Positions 54,640 to 64,000 of a stretch of 64,000 nt of DNA are shown here, piece after piece. Each line of letters opens with the position of its first letter. Position 1 is the first letter of the stretch. The notes beneath the pieces are model-generated. The model was not told the DNA's origin, searched no databases, and worked only from the letters and a program-made list of their open reading frames with translations. Source of the DNA: Torreya grandis (taxonomy: Eukaryota; Streptophyta; Pinopsida; Cupressales; Taxaceae); assembly GCA_037957365.1 (NCBI GenBank), contig JARHVA010004906.1, positions 798,501 to 862,500 of the forward strand, written 5' to 3'. Position numbers and translations under genes: made by a program.

Positions 54640-56652
54640 AGAGATATATTGGCATCAAATATCAAGAGACCAATGGATAAAGAAGGGGAGACCCCGATAC
54701 AAAGAAATCCACTCTTCAGCAAAGAATATACAGCATACCAATTCAGTTCGGCATAAACAAAAAGATGGTGGGAACTGTACCACAGTTGACTTGATGATCC
54801 TCTCCCATGCCACAGATTTCTTTAAAAATATACTATAAGAATACCACCACTCAGATCAAAAACAGCAATCCCAAATCTCTTCTATCCAATATCCCTAAGA
54901 AGATTGAGTAAGATGATAACAATGACTTTATCAAACCGGTCAAGGAAGAAGAACTGAAAACCATTGTGTTATCTTCCATCCATGACAAGGCCCCAAGACC
55001 TGATGGATTCTCAGATATTTTCCACCAAACATTTTGGGACCTAATCAAATCTGACCTAACAGCTCTCCTTGAGAAATCCAAGCAAAACAAAGAGACTGAA
55101 ACAAATGAACAAAACAAAGTTTGTTTTGATTCACATTATGAAACTGGTCAACAAAGAAGAATCGAGAATCATTGTTAGATTATTAATTTTTGTTTGATTT
55201 TACTTGTGTGTGTTTAAGCCATCTCAAGATGACCCCATGAGTAGTCATTACCCTAACGACATTTTTCTTCATGTATTTTCGATAATAATCATAAGGCAGG
55301 GGGGGCCACTTAGCACATAAGCACTGTAAGCATTTGTTAGTGTTATCTTTCAACCCTGATAAGGCGCTAAGACTTGATGGATTATCCACCATTTCCCACC
55401 AAACGATTTGGGACCTAATCAAATCTGACCTAACAGCTCACATTGAGGAATCCAGGAAAAAACAAACAGGTGCTAAAACAAATGAACTGCACAAAGTTTT
55501 TTTTAATCCCAAAAACAGCATAGTCACACAAGATGGATCAATACAAGCCAATTGCACTTTGCACCGTAGCATAATAAGTCCTCTCATCAAGAACAAAATT
55601 CCTCCTACCAAAGTTGGTCTCATCAACCCAATCAAATTTTGCCCCTAGGAAACAAATGACAAACAACATTATTGCAGTTCAAGAAATGTTGCACTTCTAA
55701 AACCCAGAAACGGCCTGGTTTAATGATCAAGCTTGATATTTCTAGGGCTTTTGATAAATGCAACTGGGATTTCATTGAACAAACTCCCAAAACCTATGGA
55801 TTCAATAAGCAGATGACTGATTAGATAAATAATTGTATCCACACTCCATCCTATAGGATTTCTCTAAACGGTCAAATAGAATATATTTTCACCCCCACTA
55901 GAGGACTCAAACAAAGGAGATCCTCTCAATCAAGGCCTCTTTATTTTCATCGGAGCAAGCTTTTCCAGAATGCTACAAATAGCTAATGAGTAAGAAATTA
56001 TCAATGGAATTCCAGCAAAGCAAGGAGACACCACATATTCTAACTTCCATTTTGTGGACGACACTTGCCTCTCTACAACCTTGATGCAAAGTGATATGTT
56101 CCTGCTTAATAGGATTCTGGATATATATCAAAGTGCTTCAAGGCAGAGAATTAATAAAAATAAATCAAACATTTTCTTTCTCAACATCTTGACAAGAAGA
56201 AGAGGACAAATCCTCGAAGTACAAAATTCCAAGCAGGAAATTTTCCAACAACATATTCTGGATTTCCTTTGCACTTAAAACATCATATTTATAGGACGGC
56301 AACATTGCTAAAATGCATAATATTTGTTTCAAAATGAACAAACAGATGCCTTAGTTTTACTGGAGGAACACCCATGGTCAAAGCAGCACAGCAGGCTGTC
56401 CCTATCTATCTCCTATCTCTCGTTCCTCTTTCAATAAAAACTGAAAGTCAAATAATAAATATTCAAATAAATTTTCTTTGGAGAGGAACAAAAGAAAGCT
56501 TCAAGCACTCATTAGTTGCTTGGTCAATGACCACCACTCCGAAAAAAAACAAGTGGTGTCTCAAGATTAAGAGTACCAATTCTTTCAACCATGCTAAGGC
56601 AATGAAAACAGCATGGAGACTCGATAACACGAGGAATATGCCATGAAGTTCC
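54640..56652 (+). pseudogene. plus-strand L1-type LINE reverse transcriptase, broken
   Basis: Read along the plus strand: DFIKPVKEEELKTIVLSS, DKAPRPDGFSDIFHQTFW, then (after a local duplication) MIKLDISRAFDKCNWDFI, SYRISLNGQIEYIFTPTRGL, FHFVDDTCLSTTLMQSD (active-site box, VDD for the usual ADD), LDIYQSASRQRINKNKSNIFF, and IQINFLWRGTKESFKHSLVAW. This is the normal order of plant L1 RT and its thumb/C-terminal region. Stops and frameshifts separate the blocks. The C-terminal continuation (IRWHIGMGE) resumes at 59242..59384 after a solo LTR insertion. It is a different LINE lineage from the one at 41484..42712. Confidence 0.87.
54939..55490 (+). repeat. tandem duplication inside the LINE RT, with a 155-bp insertion
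   Basis: The segment GTCAAGGAAGAAGAAC … AAAGTTTGTTTTGATT is repeated: its start recurs at about 55144..55173 and the rest at about 55340..55490 (offset about 375 including the insert). Between them, 55179..55333 is flanked by TTGTTAG on both sides (55172..55178 and 55334..55340), the signature of a small transposon insertion into the second copy. Confidence 0.7.
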
Positions 56653-57579
56653 TGTTGACAATTTTTGCCCCACAGGGCAAAATTGTCACCCCTACACTTC
56701 CGAACTTTGCTATGGTTCCAAGTCGGTCTTGTGAATCAGTTTTGGGGTCCTCAAATGAGCATCATTTACAGCCACCCAAGTGGCCATCTACAGCTAGGTG
56801 AAGTTTAGTCATGCAGAAGTTTCCAAGGAGCTTGCTTGATTACAGCCAAATGTGCAAATACAACAAAGATATACAAGCTGTAAGTTTATTTGTTTTGTCT
56901 TCCCAAGGAATTTTTTGGGTATAAGAGGTGGACTATTTCTTCGAACATTTTGTTCGAGGGAAAGAGCTCTCAAAGGACTCTGTAAAAGTCTGAAAAAATT
57001 GACTAAGTGGCAGTCGTTCAAGGTTTTTTTCTTCGGGCTTTTTGTCCGGAAGAAATGAGAAAAGCACAGTTGGGAAGACCGGTTTTCAAGTCAGGAAATG
57101 ATTTCCTTCGAACTTTTTGCCCGAAGGAATTCCTTCGGACAAAAATCCGAAGGAATAAGGACACTTACAAAAAGCACGGGTTCTCTACAAAAAGCCCGGG
57201 TGACCTAAAAAAAGTCCGGGTGCCCTTCAATTCTTTCGAAAAGCCATTTTTGAAGGCAGCCATGCCCTTGCGGAGGGCACTTGGTCGGTAAAGTAGACCT
57301 TTTCAATTTTTTCGAAGGGCACTCCTAAAAGACAGAAGCCCTTGCGGAGGACATCTGGGCATCGCGAAGGCACATTTACAATTTCCCCGAAGGGTATGTG
57401 CCCTTGCGGGGGACACTTCAAGCACGAAGAAGACCTTGGCAAAATTTCGAAGGACCCTTTTACAAGTTTCGAAGGGCATTATTGGGAAGCAGAAGCCCTT
57501 GCGAAGGGCAGAGACATAAGCAAAGGACAAAAGCAAAGTTCCCGAAGGGCATGAAAAGATAGCCAAAGGAGACGAATTC

Positions 57580-57760
57580 CTTCAGAATTTTTGTCCGAAG
57601 AAATTCGGGAGAATAAAAAAAACCAAGGAAAATAGACAAGACAAAGGCAAGACATAAGAGCCTAAAAGGAATAAATTCGGGGAAATTGACAAGGAAACGA
57701 ATTCCTTCGGACTTTTTGTCTGAAGGAATTCCTTCGGAGAAAAAGTCCGAAGGAATAAGT
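57580..57760 (+). repeat. TTCGGAC palindrome cluster
   Basis: ATTCCTTCGGAC-(T5)-GTCTGAAGGAAT at about 57699..57729 and an adjacent inverted pair with an AGAAAAAG loop can each form a stem of about 11-12 bp. Similar but imperfect copies occur upstream (about 57105..57155). Confidence 0.7.
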
Positions 57761-58546
57761 AAAGTCGACAAAAAGCCGCAAGAAATGAAACAAAGGGACA
57801 TGCAAAATAATCTGAATCAAATACAAGTAATGGAAGGGATGGACTAAGTTGAAATAGAATATCCAAGGAAAGTCTAAGGGAAATCTGACTATGCAAAAGG
57901 GTTGAAAATAGATAACTCGATGGGAAGTTGAAGACAAAAATAGAATCCCGCCAAAAATAGACAAGACATAGGCAGGGCAAAATAAGAGAAAATACATGCA
58001 AGCAAAGACTATTTTTGGCTGACTGGTCAAATCTTGATTTGACTTGTTGTTAAAGTCACGCTTCTCTGTAGTTTGACTAGTCAACCACATGCATCCAAAC
58101 GTTCCATCTCAGTTCAAGCTTGACTTCTAAATTTGGGCGTTCTTTCCACATTGCAAGGCTCTCAATGATCTGGCAGTCCAAGTGGAGTTGACTAGACACA
58201 TTCGTTACACGTTTTCTTTGTCCTTCACGCAAATGCGAGTAGCTCAAGGGGAGTCTGTTTTGGAAACTTGGCGTAATCTTCCATGCAAAGAGAGGTGGAC
58301 GTTTTAACAAACCCACCGACCATTCTCAAACACCAAAGAGCTAGTGAAGTTTCTAATTTTAGACATGGCTTAGCTGAGCATGCACAAGCAAAGTCAAAGG
58401 TATGAATTCACCATCTAATTCTAGTGCCAAAGAGCTTCCATGCGAAGAGGAAGAAGACAACATAGACTTTTTGTAAACGCTGAGTTGGTTTGAGTTTACT
58501 CTTCTTCTATTTTTAGCGCCAATCTCTTGGTTGTTGTATACTTTTC

Positions 58547-58554
58547 TATATAAG
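58547..58554 (+). promoter_or_regulatory. candidate TATA box of the 2.58-kb solo LTR
   Basis: TATATAAG in the 3' third of the LTR; position and sequence are the only evidence. Confidence 0.4.
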
Positions 58555-59241
58555 TTGGCTTTTCAGCCTTGAATTGTATCCCTCTCTTGGTAAGACCAAA
58601 TTCTACCATTGGTGAGTTGTGTAACCTCTTCAATCAATAGGACTGTACTTTCATATTTCAAGTGTTGGCATAGTGTACATTCATTCAGCAATTTGCATGC
58701 GTGGTAGATTTCTCTCCCTTCCCAAATTTTGATTCGTACCTAGTTGCTATCTCATCATGTTATGCGGGTCATGTTTAATGTTCTATATGTCTTTTGCTGA
58801 AGTTGTAAGTGGATGTTAGGTGGCTGCAAAGTGTCTTGTATCAGATCTCTCTCCATCATTTTCTTTCACGTTTTGGTCATTGGATCGAACATTCTCATGA
58901 AATATTTATTCATAGTGATCAATTGAAATCAAAGGTCTTCTTTTTCCCTTGTTTGATTCAGTGTTCAAGGTTCCAAGTAGAGTGGATCAACATTTTGGTG
59001 TATCACCGTCATTAGGTAGGATTTCCCTTCCAAGTTTCTTTCTCCCTTTTCCATGGTAGATTCGCAGCACAAAGTAGAGATCCATTGATACATCTTACGA
59101 GAACTAGCCTTCTCTGGAGGTTCTTCTCACCATTGAGGCACCCACCCTCATGAGAAGATCTCATTGTTTCAACTGGAGAGAGGATTGGCCATTTCAGCAT
59201 GTCTTCGATTTAGGGTGCAACTCCAAGTTGACAACAGTTCC

Positions 59242-59384
59242 ATCTATGTGAAAAATATCAAATAGACAAATCCACGGGTTTCAGCCACTCCAACACAAGT
59301 CAACAAATCGCTGCCACTTTCAAACACATCAAAATCATAATGATAAATCACAAAGGACATATAAGATGGCACATAGGAATGGGA
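59242..59384 (+). pseudogene. continuation of the L1-type LINE C-terminus
   Basis: The plus strand reads SSIYVKNIKIDKS … HIRWHIGMGE; the last part matches the W-x-I-G-N-G-E motif that follows the RT thumb in plant L1 elements. It ends where the next LINE 3' tail begins. Confidence 0.55.
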
Positions 59385-60083
59385 GAAAGAAAGAAAGAAA
59401 TTATATTAGTGTCCACAAATAACCAAAATTAGGTCAAAGGGACTCAAGAATATATCAAATTACATTAGAAAGTGGTAGGGTAAAAGAGCCCTAGGATCAA
59501 AAACTAAATAAATATAAATAACCAAAGTAATAAAAGCAATAAAGAACTGGTGTAATAAAAGCAACACAAATAGGCATGTGGGGGAGCAAGACACCTCAAA
59601 GAGCATGGGATGACGCAAGTCGAAAGGAGTGGCTGCTAGTCCCATCATACATACCTTTCAAGGCCACCAGAGGAATCATACATATCCCCTATAACTATGA
59701 AAGGGCCAACGCAAGTCCTAATAATGCTCATCAAGGGATGTCCAGGGTTGAGGGGGCCACATGGGTAATCCTCGCAGCAAGCAAAGCACTCCCACTAAAA
59801 CCTATCCTAACATCCAAGGCCAAAGACACTTCAATAGCAGCAAATAAACTTGTAATGTGTGCCTACCCCCGCAGCCTAGGAAGCTAGCAAGGGGGGCTTA
59901 ATGCATCCTCGGTGTCAAAAAGGCACAAAACCACAATACTGAAAGAGAATGTGTTGGGTTGCCCTAGAGGTAGTAGTGTGTAAAGATGAGTGTCGTCTCA
60001 CTAACCCATCCCCCTTTGTGTGTGAGGCAACAATATCCAAAAGGGTGCTTAATGCCGCCAACCTCCGCAATGGACTGAAAAGA
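59385..60083 (-). mobile_element. minus-strand LINE 3' fragment, second copy
   Basis: It aligns with 26860..27560: the GTCC…GTGGACACTAATATAATTT end with a TTTC tail at the left edge, an MGLAATPFDLRHPMLF-like frame near 59620 (compare MGLTSSLFDFHQPILF at 26967..27311), and AATATCCAAAAGGG near 60030. It is truncated about 700 bp from the 3' end and has no intact frame. Confidence 0.75.
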
Positions 60084-60549
60084 AGAGGTGATGAATCTCC
60101 AACTTTGAAATGGAGATTAATCTCCTGTGCCATATTTATTCTCCATTCCTCTGTCTGACAAAGAATTCCCAAGAGAGAATTATTCCTCAAAAAGACTCCA
60201 TTTCTCAAAGAGACTCTTATGCATTTGAAAGAACCTTCATTATGCCTTCTGGAGATGACCCTTCGAATCCCAAAGACTCTTGAAACCCCCAAGATGAGAA
60301 AACCAATTATTTTGGGCCGATACTCTTATTTTAGATCGAATACAAGTGAAACCACTACTTAATGAAGAGCGGGGGTTGAGTAATTGTCCCTAAAAATTGT
60401 GAAACCACCACAATGGTTATGAAACTACTGCTTAAGGTTGCAAAATTGCCCCTTAATGTAGACTAGAGATTTTGTCACTAAACAATGTCTCGCAACTTCC
60501 GAAGGCCATAAATTTTGTATACGAACCCAAAATCGGTGCCTTTTAAATG
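60084..60549. other. unassigned sequence
   Basis: Short region between a LINE fragment and a solo LTR. It may be the remainder of the interrupted L1-type LINE, but no motif supports that. Confidence 0.3.
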
Positions 60550-62967
60550 TGTTGGGTGAATATTTTGTCGGCCAACTAACTGGTGACCAAAATAGTTCCT
60601 ATCACCACAGCATAGGGAGATTGGTTGTCCAATGTTGCAGGTTTACCACATCCAAAGGGGACAAATCTCTCCTCTCATCAAGGGGAGGTTCCCTATTAAA
60701 TATGAGGGGGCTACATACTATATATATAAGCTGAAAATAATACACAGGGGTAGGATACACCATCCATCTCTCTTTTTTCAGAGATGATGTTCACACACAG
60801 AGGAGAAAATCCTGGTGAAGACACTGAAGGCACTTCTCTTCTTTCAGAAGTGATCTTGCAGGTAACAGCAGGAGTTCTTTCAGGTAGTGACAAGTAACTG
60901 GTAGCCAAGGGTGCAATAACCGGCAGAATGAAGTGTAGCACAAAGTCTCCACTTCAGCTGCCCAAAGAGTGAGATACAAAGGATAATGGGGGCACAAAGT
61001 CGTCCCAAAATCCTCAACACAGAAACAAAAAATAAACACACAATGAGGACAACTATAACAGCACAAAGTCTGAAAGTAACTGACTTCAGGACATCTTCCT
61101 GATTACTTTCACTAGTTTTGCTTGTTAGATCAAATAAACAAGAACACATTCAGAAGACAGACATAAGAACAATCTCATAAAATGATACAAGCTATACAGC
61201 ACAAAGTCTGCAAATCACTTGCTTTCTCATTCAGATAAAATAATATGAACAACCTGAGCTCAAAGTCTCAGTAATGCCTTTCAATTTGGGTAGAGTTTCG
61301 CTTCTGTTAACGGGAAAATCTCTCTTGTAACAAATGAGAGATTACAATATATAGCCACCAAGCAAGGCTTGACACTCTCTCCCATGGGATGGCCCATGCT
61401 GCAGTCAACGCCTTCAATGCGCCTTCAGTTCTGTCTGGAGGGACCATGCCTGGAACAGTGCGTTGCCTTAACTATGGCGTGTCTATTCATCTAATATGTC
61501 TTCTCCTGAGTCTGGATCATCTGGTTTGTTCCCTCTGACATCTGCGCAGCTGTCCATTTTGTCTTTACTCCAAAGGAGATCAACAGGCCGTGCCTTCAAT
61601 GTTTGCAAGCTCAAATATCTACTTTGTGGACTGTTCCACCTACTGGAATAACTTCTGCGCAGATATTTCGGGCTTTTCCCTCTTTCCGCTTTTGTCCTTT
61701 CCAGCTTTGTCTCTTCCTGGAATTTAAGCTCCTGGGCTATCTTTTCAGCCAGTCGCTTGGTTCTTCCTTCAAGTTCCGCGCTTTATTTGAATTTCAACGG
61801 ATATTACCTTACTTTAAATTTGACGTCTGCGGGGCCGTCAATGGTCGCTAGCCGCTTGAACCATGTTGAACCTTAAACCTTTGAACCCACTGAAAGTACA
61901 TTGGTTCATTGGTTCATCAGTTCATTCTACCTCTCGCTTTCCCGCTCCTTGGTTGAACCATCCGTTGAACCCCCTGTTTGTTGCTTCTTTCCTTGACTGA
62001 GGCCGCCTTTGAACCATTGAACTTTGAACTCTTTCGGTTTAAGATTCAATCGGTTCATTGGTTCATCTTTTGTTCCGTTCAATCATGCTTCCCTTATCTT
62101 TCTTTGTCTAAGTCGTCGAAGGCTCTTGGGACGCCCCGAAGGGAAGGTGTCCCTTCGGGCTTTTAAAACGGTCTTTTCTTTGTCGTCAAGCGCCCCCCCG
62201 CAAGGGTACCTACCCTTCGGGATTTTTCGAACGGCCTTCGGGCTTAAAATTCCCCGACAGGTTCTTGCTTCTTCGGCGGGCTTTTTTTGTCGGGTTTTTC
62301 CTTCGGACAAAATGTTCGAAAGAAAGCTTCTTCCTTAGCCATTTGTTCCTTTCAATTTCTTCGGGCTCCTTCCCGAGTGAATTCCTTCGGCCTCCTTCAC
62401 TTAGTCATTTCCTTCGGACAAAAAGTCCAAAGGAATTGTTCCTTTTGGGCCTTCGAACAAATCCGAAGGAATTCTGTCTTTTCTTTGACCTTTGAACCAA
62501 TGTTGCCTGCCTTCCGCAAGGGCACTTGCCTTTTTCGCTTTGGGGCAGCCCCTTGAACCTACAATTGAACCAACCGATTGAGCCAACTTTGGTTCAACGG
62601 TTCAATGGTTCAATCGGCTCATTCTTCGTTATTTGGCTAAGTCTTTTTGATCTTTTGCACCAAGCGCGTTGAACCCGTTGAACCATTGAAGCGGTTGAAC
62701 TTTGAACCTTGAAATCGCCTCAAGTGTTGAGAGCTTGCTTCTTTCCTGCAAAGTCCGTAGAAATCAACCTGCGAAGCCCGTAGATTCAAGCCTGCAGAGT
62801 CCGTAGATTCAAGCCTGCAGAGTCCACAGAGTTTCTGAGAAGCTTGAAAAATGAGGAATTTGAATGCTCAGATTAAATTTCGAAAAAGGAAGAGACAATT
62901 TTGGTCTGTTGAACCAAAATAGTTCATAGGTTGTCCCAAAAATGAGTGATATTTTTGGGGGACAACA
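60550..62967 (-). mobile_element. solo LTR, 2.4-kb TGTTGTCC family, copy B
   Basis: This 2,418-bp LTR lies on the minus strand: sense start TGTTGTCCCCC at 62967, end CACCCAACA at 60550, flanked by AAATG/TAATG (4 of 5). It is collinear with copy A (4510..6856) in reverse: about four 23-bp units (62748..62832), GGTTCAA clusters (62560..62720 and 61855..62070), a TATA-like block, four GACTTTGTGC motifs and two of the three hairpins (60831..60852 and 60765..60786). It also has TTCGGAC palindrome modules (62100..62480) that copy A lacks. Confidence 0.85.
60765..60852 (-). repeat. hairpin pair in LTR copy B
   Basis: 60831..60852 is a 7-bp CACTTCT/AGAAGTG stem and 60765..60786 is CATCTCT/AGAGATG. 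The loops, read on the sense strand, are GAAAGAAG and GAAAAAAG, as in copy A. Confidence 0.8.
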
Positions 62968-64000
62968 TAATGCATAAATTTATGAGGGGAATCTAAGTAT
63001 GTAATCGCATTTGACTTCTGTTAAAGTATTCTACTTGTTTCACCCTAATGAAGTAGACAGTGTCTTTTTCACGACTAGTGATGCACAACCTTACCAGTGA
63101 TCAACTTTCATCCGTGCCATTGATACCAAATTTCCCTTCAAGTCTAATGGAGTTCTTGATGCCCTGGAAGTGTTGATGTATTGATGTTTCTAATGGATCC
63201 CTATGGATCATCTTCTATTATAGCAAAACTACAAACACATTAACTAGTCCACAAGGACATATGCCTGCATATTTTTGGTTGATGCAAGATTGCCTTTCAC
63301 ATCCGAATGCTCTTGTATAAATTTTCCAACATCAATGATATTAGCAATGAAAAGTTAACAATCTTACTCTGGATTATACGTCCAAATTAAATGCATCAGT
63401 TTAGTTGCGGGCAAGGTTCTCATTATTAAAGGCTTCCTATAAGTTCAATGATTATCTAGCACTAACCATGGGTTTATAAGAAATTGGAGAATCAAAGGAA
63501 AGTTCAGTGTATACAGGCTCTTCCCCAAGATGGGATTCCCAGATAATGGTTGAAGAAATAAAACACCATGAAACCAATTGTTCAAGCAATTCCAAATAGA
63601 GCGAGTCATTATCAAGAGAAAAAATCAAGAAAACAGGGGATAACAATCCATCTCATGATTATGACACCTATGCAATGAAGAAAGATGAAAAATAATGAGT
63701 TTAACAAAAGCAATTTTTAGTCGATTTTGTAAACAATTTTCATCAATTGCTGTTTCAATTGCCCAAGGTGTTCAAACAGTTCATATTCTCATAAACTATA
63801 TATATTGGGGAAATATTGAACACGAATTATGTTAGGATTTTGATCCACAAGAGACTTGAAGCATATAAATGGTATTTAAGTTAGAGTAATGCAATTCTCA
63901 CTTTAATGTTATAGTTGTATTTGATATTTTTATGTTGGTTTATACAATTTAGGCTTTTTGTTGTTTTGAATATACTGGTAGGGTGCAGAATATTATTGCT
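62968..64000. other. unassigned sequence at right edge
   Basis: AT-rich presumed intron. The minus-strand frame 63452..63646 (64 codons) has no recognised content and no acyl-CoA dehydrogenase exon was found. Confidence 0.4.

Larger units (their letters stand above)
56653..59236 (+). mobile_element. solo LTR, 2.58-kb TGTTGACA family
   Basis: Starts TGTTGACAATTTTTGCC and ends AGTTGACAACA, with a perfect 5-bp duplication GTTCC (56648..56652 and 59237..59241) inside the L1-type LINE. The middle (about 57000..57780) is packed with TTCGGAC/GTCCGAA palindromes and CCCTTGCGGAGGGCA-like modules also seen in 62100..62530 of the 2.4-kb family. A TATATAAG box is at 58547..58554. No internal region is attached. 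Confidence 0.85.
44173..64000 (-). other. IBR3: IBR3 upstream intron, partial (at least 19.8 kb)
   Basis: Everything to the right of the exon at 43963..44172 is upstream in the gene. No exon matching the preceding acyl-CoA dehydrogenase segment (INGRKWW-like) was found to the window edge. The region is filled by LTR, LINE and unassigned sequence listed separately. A short or diverged exon could have been missed by eye. Confidence 0.6.

Noticed and set aside
1..64000. CRISPR arrays, operons, ribosome-binding sites and bacterial-type features.
   Set aside because: Spaced short repeats are absent, coding is split by GT-AG introns, and the content is plant nuclear; none of these features applies. 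The tandem repeats present have no spacers.
1..64000. tRNA and rRNA genes.
   Set aside because: Only short tRNA-complementary primer-binding sites were seen. No A-box/B-box pair with a cloverleaf and no conserved rRNA segment was recognised by eye.

Overview
The window looks like a piece of a very large, repeat-rich plant genome, most likely a gymnosperm (conifer-type). The only convincing host coding sequence is two exons, on the minus strand, of one conserved plant gene: a peroxisomal acyl-CoA dehydrogenase of the IBR3 (INDOLE-3-BUTYRIC ACID RESPONSE 3)/ACAD10-11 type. Exon 43963..44172 (70 codons) and exon 21833..21985 (51 codons) join in phase 0 across a 21,977 bp intron with GT-AG ends. 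I found no further exon on either side, so the flanking introns also appear to exceed about 20 kb. Only 363 bases (about 0.6 %) of the window are host coding sequence. The organism assignment is inference from intron size, repeat content and the plant gene; the exons themselves are read directly.

Nearly everything else is transposable-element sequence, in several nested layers, and boundaries are often fixed by target-site duplications (TSDs). (1) 0.4-2.9 kb: a non-autonomous hAT-like DNA transposon (8-bp TSD) carrying a nested solo LTR. (2) 3.3-10.4 kb: four solo or single LTRs of two families, including a 2.35 kb LTR at 4510..6856 with internal arrays and hairpins. (3) 10.4-14.4 kb: a decayed LTR-element body with a polypurine tract and an LTR. 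(4) 15.8-16.5 kb: a severely 5'-truncated LINE (RNase H tail) bounded by a 17-bp TSD. (5) 19.0-20.4 kb: a proline-rich broken reading frame with a 224-bp tandem duplication. (6) 23.9-25.0 kb: a second hAT-like element of the same family. (7) 26.9-42.7 kb: a minus-strand LINE interrupted by an essentially complete 13.1 kb Ty3/Gypsy element (28339..41478; perfect TSD GGTTG) with gag, protease, RT, RNase H, integrase and a large third ORF before the 3' LTR. (8) 46-51.7 kb: another solo LTR, gag-like debris, short tandem repeats and a LINE 3' end. (9) 51.9-54.3 kb: a small non-autonomous LTR element (perfect TSD ATGAA, Met-type primer-binding site). (10) 54.6-59.4 kb: a plus-strand L1-type LINE interrupted by a 2.58 kb solo LTR (perfect TSD GTTCC). 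(11) 59.4-60.1 kb: a second copy of the minus-strand LINE family's 3' part. (12) 60.55-62.97 kb: a solo LTR of the same family as 4510..6856, in opposite orientation.

No intact transposon protein was seen: all element genes carry stops or frameshifts. The most unusual signals are structural. One is a tandem array of 7-8 bp hairpins with a conserved 8-nt loop and compensatory base changes in the downstream half of the 2.4 kb LTR family. Another is a stem-loop near the 5' end of the TGTAATGTCC LTR family whose paired bases co-vary between copies. A third is a roughly 1,090-codon proline-rich/coiled-coil-like ORF downstream of the Gypsy integrase. Boundaries and similarities were read by eye; no database search was possible.
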